Source: CALFMR01 sp035550595 (GTDB lineage Bacteria; Acidobacteriota; Vicinamibacteria; Vicinamibacterales; SCN-69-37). From it: 43,037 nt of DNA. Of this stretch, positions 1-6,760 are shown one piece after another. The position numbers and the translations under genes are program-made. The DNA is taken from positions 1 to 43,037 of the forward strand of contig DASZOV010000006.1 of assembly GCA_035550595.1 (NCBI GenBank), in the 5' to 3' direction. How positions within the stretch are numbered: the stretch's first letter is position 1; each line of letters starts with the position of its first letter. The notes beneath the pieces were generated by a model, which saw only the letters and a program-made list of their open reading frames with translations, did not search any database and was not told where the DNA came from.

Positions 1-308
1 CGTCTCGCGGCGCCGTGCGAGCTAACCCCGTGGACCATCCACAACTGCTGCAGGAATCGAGAGGGAACGAGAAAGACGCAAGCTCGGTCGGCTCTTGAAG
101 ATGCGAGCGGCAGGCCAGATCGACTAGTTCAGCATACAGCCTTAGGGCACTTGAGGCAACTCGGACCGTCGGAGCGGCCGTAGACGCGACAGCAGTCCGG
201 ATCGCGCGTGCTAAGATGCGCTCACCTGAGCGCAATCGAGCGTCCGCGCGCGGCCCGGCGTCACGTGGGCGTCCTGTTGGCGCTCGTTCGTGGAACGGCG
301 GTCCATCC
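1..308. other. Leader region before the first gene
   Basis: I see no convincing gene here. Short open frames in this stretch are alternative frames of the GMC gene leader. A hexamer TAAGAT at 212-217 could be a -10 element for the downstream dehydrogenase gene. No good -35 lies 16-18 bases upstream (189-194 is ACAGCA), so the promoter assignment is weak. If real, transcription would start near 224. That would rule out the in-frame ATG at 216 as a start and support the one at 309. Confidence 0.3.
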
Positions 309-2015
309 ATGCAGATCATCCGCTCACCCAAGGTTTACGACGTGTGCATCGTGGGATCCGGCGCCGGCGGCGGCACGGTCGCCAAAGTCCTCACCGAGGC
401 CGGCGCCGACGTGGTCATGGTCGAGAGCGGCCCGATGTGGAACGAGGCCACCGACAGCGCGATGCTCACGTGGAATTACGAGTCGCCCACGCGTGGCTGG
501 AGCGATGAAAAGCCGTTCGGCGCCTTCGACGGCTGCCTCGGCGGATGGGACATCGGCGGCGAACCGTATACGGTCGGCAGCGGGTCATGGCGATGGTTCC
601 GTGCCCGGATGCTCGGCGGCCGCACGCACCACTGGGGCCGCATCTCGCTGCGTTTCGGTCCCGACGACTTCCGCCGCAAGTCGATCGACGGCCTCGGCGA
701 GGACTGGCCGATCACCTACGACGACATCAAGCCGTACTACGACAAGCTCGACCAGTTCGTCGGCGTGTTCGGCACCAATCACGCCAGCCAGACGGGCCTG
801 CACAACGAGCCGGACGGCATCTTCCTGCCGCCGCCCAAGCCGCGCGCGCACGAGCTGCTCATCAAGAAGGCGTGCGACGGCCTGCACATTCCCGTCGTGC
901 CGTCGCGGCTGTCGATCCTCACGCGTTCGCTCAACGGTCGCGCCGCGTGTCACTACTGCGGGCAGTGCGGCCGCGGGTGCGCGACGCACTCGAACTTCTC
1001 GAGCGTGTCGGTCATGCTGCCGCCGGCGCTCGCGACCGGCAAGCTCACGATCATTCCCAACGCCATGGCGCGCGAGGTGACGACGGGTGCCGATGGACTC
1101 GCGACGGGTGTGTCCTACGTCAACAAAGCCGATCGGACCGAACACCAGGTTCGCGCGCGCATCGTCGTGCTGGCGGCGAGTTGCTGCGAGTCGGCGCGGC
1201 TGCTCTTGAACTCGAAGTCGACGCGTTTTCCCGACGGCCTCGCCAACTCGAGCGGCGTCGTCGGCCATTACCTCACCGACTCGACCGGCCTCAGCGTGAG
1301 CGGCGTCATCCCGGCGCTGATGGACACGCCGCGCTACAACGCGGACGGGGTCGGCGGCATGCACCTGTACGTGCCGTGGTGGGGCGACAACAAGGCGCTC
1401 GGATTTCCGCGCGGGTATCACATCGAGCTCGGCGGTGGATTCGGCATGCCCGGCTACGGCTTCGGCGGCGGCATCCAGAACTATCCGTACAGCCGCGGCG
1501 GCGGGTACGGCGCCGATCTCAAGGCCGAATACCGGCGCTACTACGGCGCGTCAGTGAGCTTCTCGGGGCGCGGCGAGCAGGTCGCGCGTGAGGACTGCTA
1601 CTGCGAGATCGATCCGAACGTCGTCGACGAGTGGGGCATTCCGGTGCTGCGCTTCCATCACACGTGGAGCGATCACGAGCGCCTGCAGGCCAAGCACATG
1701 CAGGAGACCTTCCGGAGCATCATCGAGGCGATGGGCGGTACGCCCACGTCCACGATGCCGGGTCCGGAGGCCGATTACGGGCTCGCGGCAGGCGGCGTCA
1801 TCATCCACGAGGCTGGTGCCGTGCGCATGGGCAGCGATCCGAAGACGTCCGTGCTCAACGCGCACAGCCAGGCCCATGACGTGAAGAACGTCTTCGTCGC
1901 CGACGGCGGACCGTTCGCGTCGCAGGCAGACAAGAACATCACGTGGACGATCATGGCCCTCGCCTGGCGCGCGTCGGAGTACATGACGGACGAGCGCCGC
2001 AAAGGCAATTTGTAG
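309..2015 (+). CDS. GMC-family FAD-dependent oxidoreductase (large subunit of a periplasmic sugar/alcohol dehydrogenase)
   Basis: 568 residues. It opens with a Rossmann FAD-binding motif (VGSGAGGGTVAKVL, about residues 16-29). A Cys-rich segment (CHYCGQCGRGC) lies near residue 215, as in the flavin subunits of membrane gluconate and sorbitol dehydrogenases. The C-terminal GMC domain holds GAVRMGSDP and ADGGPFASQADKNITWTIMALAWR, the usual His/Asn active-site region. The family oxidises sugar or alcohol hydroxyls with FAD and passes electrons to a carrier. The frame is open back to an ATG at 216, but homologues begin near the ATG at 309, just before the FAD motif. The next gene encodes the matching small subunit 75 bases downstream. 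No Sec signal is visible, so export would rely on the small subunit (inference). The substrate cannot be read from sequence. Confidence 0.93.
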   Translation: MQIIRSPKVYDVCIVGSGAGGGTVAKVLTEAGADVVMVESGPMWNEATDSAMLTWNYESPTRGWSDEKPFGAFDGCLGGWDIGGEPYTVGSGSWRWFRARMLGGRTHHWGRISLRFGPDDFRRKSIDGLGEDWPITYDDIKPYYDKLDQFVGVFGTNHASQTGLHNEPDGIFLPPPKPRAHELLIKKACDGLHIPVVPSRLSILTRSLNGRAACHYCGQCGRGCATHSNFSSVSVMLPPALATGKLTIIPNAMAREVTTGADGLATGVSYVNKADRTEHQVRARIVVLAASCCESARLLLNSKSTRFPDGLANSSGVVGHYLTDSTGLSVSGVIPALMDTPRYNADGVGGMHLYVPWWGDNKALGFPRGYHIELGGGFGMPGYGFGGGIQNYPYSRGGGYGADLKAEYRRYYGASVSFSGRGEQVAREDCYCEIDPNVVDEWGIPVLRFHHTWSDHERLQAKHMQETFRSIIEAMGGTPTSTMPGPEADYGLAAGGVIIHEAGAVRMGSDPKTSVLNAHSQAHDVKNVFVADGGPFASQADKNITWTIMALAWRASEYMTDERRKGNL

Positions 2016-2047
2016 GGGCGGGCCCCCGCGCCCGCCCGGACGACGAC

Positions 2048-2075
2048 AAGTTAGAAGTTAGAAGTTCGAAGTTAG
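2048..2075. repeat. Four tandem AAGTTAG heptamers
   Basis: The heptamers start at 2048, 2055, 2062 (third copy AAGTTCG) and 2069, with a partial AAG after. They lie in the 75-base gap between the two dehydrogenase subunit genes. The block is AT-rich in an otherwise very GC-rich context. It ends a few bases before the AGAGG ribosome site of the next gene. Confidence 0.85.
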
Positions 2076-2090
2076 AAGCCAGAGGCGCGT

Positions 2091-2696
2091 ATGACGGACA
2101 TCAAGCGGCGACAGATGTTGCAGATGCTGGGGACCGTGCCCGCGGTAGCGGCCTTCACGTGGACACGCGAAGAGGCACTTGCCGCGGCTGAGCAGGCGGG
2201 CGAGGCGCGTCGTCAGGCGGCCGCGTCGAATCAGCCGTACACGCCGCGGTTCTTCACCGCGCACGAGATGGCCACGATCACCACGCTCGCCGATCTAATC
2301 CTGCCGAAAGACGATCGATCGGTCGGCGCGTCCGAGACGGGCACGACCGAGTTCATCGACTACCTCATCTCGGAGCAGGCCGATCGCCAGACGGCGATTC
2401 GCGGCGGTCTCGCCTGGCTCGACGCCGAGTGCCTGCGGCGCTTCAACAAGACGTTCGTCGATTGCAGTGACGCCGAGCGCCGCGCGGTCGCCGACGACAT
2501 CGCGTGGCCGAAGCGCGCGCGTCCCGAGATGAGTCAGGGCGTCCGCTTCTTCAGCACGATGCGCGACCTGGTCGCCACCGGGTTCTGGTCGAGCCGCGAA
2601 GGCGTCGCCGATCTCGGCTACATGGGCAACCGCATGACGGTGTGGAACGGCGCGCCCGAGAACGTGCTGCAGAAGCTCGGCGTCAGCTACGACTGA
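2091..2696 (+). CDS. Gluconate 2-dehydrogenase subunit 3 family protein
   Basis: 201 residues. The N-terminus has KRRQMLQMLGTVPAVAAF, a twin-arginine-like signal (residues 4-22), so the protein and probably its GMC partner are exported folded by Tat. The mature part matches the Gluconate_2-dh3 family: FFTAHEMATITTLADLILP, then TEFIDYLI, and a Trp/Phe-rich end. In characterised relatives this small subunit binds the flavoprotein and is needed for its assembly or export. The usual third subunit, a multiheme cytochrome c, is absent here. A ribosome site AGAGG lies at 2081-2085. The gene follows its partner on the same strand and overlaps the convergent methyltransferase gene by 10 bases. Confidence 0.9.
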   Translation: MTDIKRRQMLQMLGTVPAVAAFTWTREEALAAAEQAGEARRQAAASNQPYTPRFFTAHEMATITTLADLILPKDDRSVGASETGTTEFIDYLISEQADRQTAIRGGLAWLDAECLRRFNKTFVDCSDAERRAVADDIAWPKRARPEMSQGVRFFSTMRDLVATGFWSSREGVADLGYMGNRMTVWNGAPENVLQKLGVSYD

Positions 2697-3541
2697 CGCC
2701 ACGCCGACAACAGACGTCCCGTTTTTCCCGCCACGCACAAGCCGTCGGTCCGTCCGCGGAAGTAGCGGTCGTTGACGACGTCCATTCCCACGTCTTCGAT
2801 CGTCGTGAAGCCGGCATCGCGCAGGAGGCGCTCGATCGCGTCCGGCGTGAACGACGACCGGAACGGCTCGCCGGCCGCCGCCACGCGGCGGGCCAGGACC
2901 GACAACGCGATGCGTTCGGTGAACGGCGCCGATTCGGCTGGCTGGCCGTAGTCGAGCGCGAGGCCGGTGCCCATCGCGCCGGCGCCCACGAACTTCAGCG
3001 TTGCCGTGATCGCTTCGACGGTGAGATACGGCACGACCCCGAGCCACGAGAAGAATGCGGGCCGCGCGCGATCGAACGACGACGCGGCGAGCGCGTCCTC
3101 GAGCGATTGCCGCTCGAAGTCGACGGGCACGAATGTCGCCGATGCCGGCAGCGTGAGGCCGGACGCGGCGATCCGCTCACGCTTCCACGCCTGCGTCGCC
3201 GGGTGATCGATTTCGAAGACGCGCAGTGTGGGAAACGGGTTGCGGCAGGCGAACGTGTCGAGGCCCGCGCCGAGCACGACGTACTGATCGACGCCATGCG
3301 CAACGGCCGCCGCGAGCTTGTCCTCCGCGTACCGGCTCCGCGCCACGAAATACGCACGCAGCCGCGTCGAGTACCCGCCCTCGCCGGGGCGCATCGCCGC
3401 CGCGACGATCAGCTCCTCGTCCATGCCGAGGATCGGCACGGCGATCGGATCGTCGAGCACACGCGGATCGTCGAGGATCTGATGCGCCGCGCGCCGCAAC
3501 GCCACGCGGAACGCCGTGCGGCTCGCGGCCTGTTCCTGCAT
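2687..3541 (-). CDS. Class I SAM-dependent methyltransferase, TIGR00027/leucine carboxyl methyltransferase-like
   Basis: 284 residues from the ATG at 3541. The frame continues to a TTG at 3598, giving 303 residues. I prefer the ATG because family members start just before ASRTAFRVALRRAAH. Motif I is VVLGAGLDTFACR (about residues 88-100), and FEIDHPATQAWK follows at the acidic motif II position. These are typical of the TIGR00027 group of O-methyltransferases, related to leucine carboxyl methyltransferases. Their substrates are mostly unknown, often polyketides or small acids. The gene lies 73 bases downstream of argG on the same strand and may be co-transcribed. Its stop overlaps the end of the Gluconate_2-dh3 gene by 10 bases. 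A role in arginine metabolism is not implied. Confidence 0.88.
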   Translation of the reverse strand: MQEQAASRTAFRVALRRAAHQILDDPRVLDDPIAVPILGMDEELIVAAAMRPGEGGYSTRLRAYFVARSRYAEDKLAAAVAHGVDQYVVLGAGLDTFACRNPFPTLRVFEIDHPATQAWKRERIAASGLTLPASATFVPVDFERQSLEDALAASSFDRARPAFFSWLGVVPYLTVEAITATLKFVGAGAMGTGLALDYGQPAESAPFTERIALSVLARRVAAAGEPFRSSFTPDAIERLLRDAGFTTIEDVGMDVVNDRYFRGRTDGLCVAGKTGRLLSAWRQS

Positions 3542-3614
3542 CAGTCCGCGTTCGCCCGCGGCCGTGTTGGCATCGGCCGCGCGATCGGACAACGGCAACC
3601 GACGACGCCCACGT

Positions 3615-4964
3615 TCAGTCCTGTGACTCGTCGTCCGTCCGCGTGGCGGGCAGGAGCGGCAGCGCGGCGCCTGGCGCGTCGGCGAGCAGATGGGTCTTGC
3701 TGTAGACGAGCAGCTTCTCGCGAGTGTCGCTGATGTCCAGATTGCGCATCGTCAACTGGCCGATACGATCCTCGGGCGAGAAGGCCGACGCGCCCTTCTC
3801 CATCGTCAGCCGCTCGGGGTGATAGGTCAGGTTCGGGCTCGTCGTGTCGAGGATCGAGTAGTCATTGCCGCGCCGCAGTTCGAGTGTCACCTCGCCCGTC
3901 ACCGCACGCGCGATCCATCGCGCGGTCTCGCGCAGCATCAGCGCCTGCGGATCGAACCAGCGACCCTGATAGAGCAGCCGTCCGAGCCGCCGGCCGTTGT
4001 CGCGATACTGCTCGATCGTGTCCTCGTTGTGAATGCCGGTCACCAGCCGTTCATAGCCGATGTAGAGCAGCGCCATGCCGGGCGCTTCGTAGATGCCGCG
4101 GCTCTTGGCTTCGATGATGCGGTTCTCGATCTGGTCGCTCATGCCGAGCCCGTGCCGGCCGCCGATGGCGTTCGCGTCGAGCAGGAGCTGGACGGGATCG
4201 GCGTAGGTCATGCCGTTCAGCGCGACGGGCCGTCCCTCTTCGAATCGCACCGTCACGGTTTCCCGCTTGATCGCGACGTCGTCGCGCCAGAACGCCACGC
4301 CCATGATCGGCTCGACGATGGTCATGCCGGCATTGAGATGCTCGAGGTCTTTGGCCTCGTGCGTCGCGCCGAGCAGATTCGAATCGGTCGAGTACGCCTT
4401 CTCGGCGCTCATCTTGTAGTCGAAGCCGGCCTTCTCCATGTAGGCCGACATCTCGCGGCGTCCGCCGAGGTCGGCGATGAACGCGGGATCCAGCCACGGC
4501 TTGTAGATGCGCAGGCTCGGATTGGCGAGCAGACCGTAGCGATAGAAGCGCTCGATGTCGTTGCCCTTGAACGTGCTGCCGTCGCCCCAGACGTGCACGT
4601 CGTCTTCTTTCATGGCGACGACGAGGAGCGTGCCCGTGACGGCGCGGCCGAGCGGCGTCGTGTTGAAGTAGGGCAGCCCGGCAGTCGTGATGTGGAACGC
4701 GCCGCACTGCAGCGCGTTCAGCCCTTCGGACACGAGCTCGCGGCGGCAGTCGATGAGCCGCGCCCGCTCGGCGCCGTACTGCAGCGCGCGGCGCGGGATG
4801 TCGTCGTAGTCCGGCTCGTCGGGCTGGCCGAGGTTGGCGGTGTAGGCGTACGGGATCGCGCCGCGTTCCCGCATCCAGTGAATGGCGGCGCTCGTGTCGA
4901 GGCCGCCGGAAAATGCGATGCCGACCCGTTCGCCGGACGGCAGACTCTGAAGTATCGTGCCCAC
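3615..4964 (-). CDS. argG: Argininosuccinate synthase
   Basis: 449 residues. It condenses citrulline and aspartate with ATP to argininosuccinate, the penultimate step of arginine synthesis, in the cytoplasm. The ATP-binding loop AFSGGLDTSA sits at about residues 15-24. Almost every block of the E. coli-type enzyme is recognisable, for example AYTANLGQPDE, CGAFH, GDGSTFKGNDIERFYRYG, GGRHGLGMSDQIENRIIEAKSRGIYEAPG, LELRRGNDYSI and LTMEKGASAFSPEDRIGQLTMRNLDI. I chose the GTG at 4964 because the protein then begins like E. coli ArgG (447 residues). The frame stays open far upstream without homology. No clear ribosome site precedes it. argH and other arg genes are not in the window. Confidence 0.97.
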   Translation of the reverse strand: MGTILQSLPSGERVGIAFSGGLDTSAAIHWMRERGAIPYAYTANLGQPDEPDYDDIPRRALQYGAERARLIDCRRELVSEGLNALQCGAFHITTAGLPYFNTTPLGRAVTGTLLVVAMKEDDVHVWGDGSTFKGNDIERFYRYGLLANPSLRIYKPWLDPAFIADLGGRREMSAYMEKAGFDYKMSAEKAYSTDSNLLGATHEAKDLEHLNAGMTIVEPIMGVAFWRDDVAIKRETVTVRFEEGRPVALNGMTYADPVQLLLDANAIGGRHGLGMSDQIENRIIEAKSRGIYEAPGMALLYIGYERLVTGIHNEDTIEQYRDNGRRLGRLLYQGRWFDPQALMLRETARWIARAVTGEVTLELRRGNDYSILDTTSPNLTYHPERLTMEKGASAFSPEDRIGQLTMRNLDISDTREKLLVYSKTHLLADAPGAALPLLPATRTDDESQD

Positions 4965-5072
4965 GTCGTTGATGTCCCGGGATGTCGTCGTCTGCGCCGC
5001 CGGCTGGTGCCGGGGCGAACGATAACGATGGATCGGAAGCCGCGCCCGCGGCAAGCGCCTCTCGCCAAGACG

Positions 5073-5104
5073 AAAACAGGCCATGGGCCGAAGCCCATGG
5101 CCTG
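5073..5104 (-). terminator. Rho-independent terminator of the helix-hairpin-helix gene
   Basis: A perfect 12-bp inverted repeat has arms at 5077-5088 and 5093-5104. Read on the minus strand it is CAGGCCATGGGC, loop TTCG, then the complement, followed by TTTT (5076-5073). The stable UUCG loop and U-run lie 25 bases after the stop of the minus-strand gene at 5129. The terminator separates that gene from argG. Confidence 0.85.
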
Positions 5105-5128
5105 CGGTCTTGCTCCGATCGAACGCGC

Positions 5129-5533
5129 CTAGGACTGCTTGGCGATGATCTTCGAGGCGATCTTGTTGTAGGTCGCCGACGGGATCACGTTCTTCGCCTT
5201 CAGATCGGCCTTCGTCTTGTACGGACGGCCCGCGATGATCTTCGTCGCGAGCGCGTCGCCGATACCCGGCAGCTCCATCAACTGGTCCTTGGTGGCCGAA
5301 TTGATGTCGAGCTTCGGCACGGCGGCCGTGGCGGCCTTGGCCGTCTTGGACGCCGCCTTGTGGGCCGTCTTCGTCGCGGTCTTGGCGGTCTTGGCCGTCT
5401 TCGACTGCGTCGTGGCGGTGGTCGCCGGCGCCGCCGGCTGGGCGGATGCCGGCTGGCTCTGCGCCAGCGCGGTGCCGGTCGAGAGCAGCGCGGCGGCCGC
5501 GACTGCAACGAGGTACTTCGTGAAACGCATCAT
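5129..5533 (-). CDS. Secreted helix-hairpin-helix (ComEA-like) protein with Lys/Ala-rich linker
   Basis: 134 residues. A Sec signal peptide (MMRFTKYLVAVAAAALLSTGTALAQ) is followed by an Ala/Thr/Gln stretch. Next is a repetitive Lys/Ala segment (KTAKTAKTATKTAHKAASKTAK), reminiscent of histone H1-like tails. The C-terminal 55 residues form a helix-hairpin-helix domain: LDINSATKDQLMELPGIGDALATKII. This is the ComEA fold, which binds DNA non-specifically. A periplasmic DNA-binding role, as in DNA uptake, is plausible but unproven; many such proteins are uncharacterised. A GGAGG at 5542-5546 lies 8 bases before the ATG at 5533. The gene is monocistronic, ending at the strong hairpin at 5073-5104. 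Confidence 0.88.
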   Translation of the reverse strand: MMRFTKYLVAVAAAALLSTGTALAQSQPASAQPAAPATTATTQSKTAKTAKTATKTAHKAASKTAKAATAAVPKLDINSATKDQLMELPGIGDALATKIIAGRPYKTKADLKAKNVIPSATYNKIASKIIAKQS

Positions 5534-5594
5534 GAGGAACGCCTCCAAATAAACACCCGGACGAGAACGCCCGGGAGGGGAAACCCCCGGCGAG

Positions 5595-5601
5595 TAGACT
5601 A
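5595..5601. promoter_or_regulatory. Candidate overlapping divergent -10 elements
   Basis: TAGACT on the plus strand (5595-5600) and TAGTCT on the minus strand (5601-5596) overlap in the 118-base gap between the divergent HhH and GDP-fucose synthase genes. Each matches TATAAT at four of six positions. I find no convincing -35 partner, so this is tentative. Confidence 0.25.
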
Positions 5602-5651
5602 GCACTGGCGTGCGCGCGACGCTCGTCGACGGTGGCGCGCAGGGAGGCGGT

Positions 5652-6611
5652 GTGCTGGATCTCGGTCGCAAGCGAATCGTCGTCACCGGTGGTCACGGGT
5701 TTCTCGGGTCGGCCGTCGTCCGCCGGCTCGTGGCGCAGGGCTGTCAACCGGACGCCGTGGTCGCCGTCCGGCACGCCGAGTTCGATCTGGTCCACGAGGA
5801 TGCGGTCCGGCGTCTGTACGACGAGTACCGCCCGGACGTCGTCATCCACCTGGCGGCCGTTGTCGGCGGCATTGGCGCGAACCGCGCGAATCCCGGGACG
5901 TTCTATTACGAGAACCTGATGATGGGCGCGCTGCTCATGGAATACGCGCGGCGTGCCGGCGTCGAGAAGTTCGTGTCGATCGGCACCATCTGCGCGTATC
6001 CGAAGCACACGCCCGTGCCGTTTCGCGAGGACGCGCTCTGGTCGGGGTATCCCGAAGAAACGAACGCGCCGTACGGCATCGCCAAGAAAGCGCTGCTCGT
6101 GCAGGGACAGGCCTACCGCGCGCAGTACGGTTTCAACTCGATCTACTTACTGCCGGTCAATCTCTACGGGCCGGGTGACAACTTCGATCCGGGCAGCTCG
6201 CACGTCATTCCCGCGTTGATCAAGAAATGCGTCGACGCCGTCGATCGCGGCGATCGCCGCATCGAAGTCTGGGGTACGGGCCGCGCGACGCGCGAGTTCC
6301 TCTACGTCGACGACGCGGCCGAGGGCGTCGTGTTGGCGACCCAGCGGATGGAGAGCGACGAGCCGGTCAATCTCGGCGCGGGGTTCGAGATCTCCATCAA
6401 GGATCTTGCGGAGCTCATCGCGCGGCTGACGGGGTTCGACGGCGAACTGGTCTGGAACGCCTCGCAGCCGGACGGTCAGCCGCGACGATCGCTGGACACA
6501 TCGCGTGCGGCGGCGTTGTTCGGCTTCCGAGCGACCACGTCCTTCGAGGCCGGCCTGCGGCGGACGATCGACTGGTACCGCACGGCACGCGCGGCCGGGC
6601 GCGTAGCCTGA
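5652..6611 (+). CDS. fcl: GDP-L-fucose synthase (GDP-4-keto-6-deoxymannose 3,5-epimerase-4-reductase)
   Basis: 319 residues, close to the 321 of E. coli Fcl/WcaG. It makes GDP-L-fucose from GDP-4-keto-6-deoxy-D-mannose with NADPH, for polysaccharide or glycan synthesis. The short-chain dehydrogenase fold shows TGGHGFLG (12-19), the catalytic YxxxK at Y141 and K145, and Cys114 in SIGTICAYPK, the expected epimerase residue. The block LYGPGDNFDPGSSHVIPALIKK is diagnostic. The frame opens at a GTG at 5610. The GTG at 5652 gives the family N-terminus and has AGGGAGG at 5641-5647, though with only four bases of spacing. The partner GDP-mannose 4,6-dehydratase (gmd) is not in the window, so the sugar must come from elsewhere in the genome. 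Confidence 0.94.
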   Translation: MLDLGRKRIVVTGGHGFLGSAVVRRLVAQGCQPDAVVAVRHAEFDLVHEDAVRRLYDEYRPDVVIHLAAVVGGIGANRANPGTFYYENLMMGALLMEYARRAGVEKFVSIGTICAYPKHTPVPFREDALWSGYPEETNAPYGIAKKALLVQGQAYRAQYGFNSIYLLPVNLYGPGDNFDPGSSHVIPALIKKCVDAVDRGDRRIEVWGTGRATREFLYVDDAAEGVVLATQRMESDEPVNLGAGFEISIKDLAELIARLTGFDGELVWNASQPDGQPRRSLDTSRAAALFGFRATTSFEAGLRRTIDWYRTARAAGRVA

Positions 6612-6647
6612 ATCCTGCGGCTGCCGTCGATCCGCTCCTGCTATCGC

Positions 6648-6653
6648 TATAAT
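6648..6653 (+). promoter_or_regulatory. Consensus -10 box upstream of the ThuA/azurin gene
   Basis: A perfect TATAAT lies in the gap after the fcl stop. No clear -35 is visible 16-18 bases upstream. Transcription would begin near 6660, leaving a leader of about 100 bases before the ATG at 6761. It implies that the large gene is transcribed separately from fcl. Confidence 0.45.
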
Positions 6654-6760
6654 CCGCATCCAGCAATTCCCTTCCATTGCGCGGACCGGGACGGCCGGAC
6701 GCGTGGCCGGCGGCCGTTGCGCGCCTGCGCTCGGGTCCGCCCTGGCCGCAGGAGGCGACG

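Noticed and set aside
216..308. N-terminal extension of the GMC gene from the ATG at 216
   Set aside because: The added 31 residues are Arg/Pro/Ser-rich with no signal peptide, and a possible -10 hexamer overlaps this ATG.
5077..5104. Perfect palindrome as an operator for argG
   Set aside because: The UUCG loop and T-run on the minus strand fit a terminator of the HhH gene better; it does not resemble an ARG box.
3690..5132. 480-codon open frame on the plus strand opposite argG
   Set aside because: Antisense shadow of a certain housekeeping gene; composition is typical of a shadow and there is no ribosome site.
4965..6008. Upstream extension of the argG frame across the HhH gene
   Set aside because: The extra residues show no homology, cross a terminator, and lie opposite or across real genes; ArgG has its normal length from 4964.
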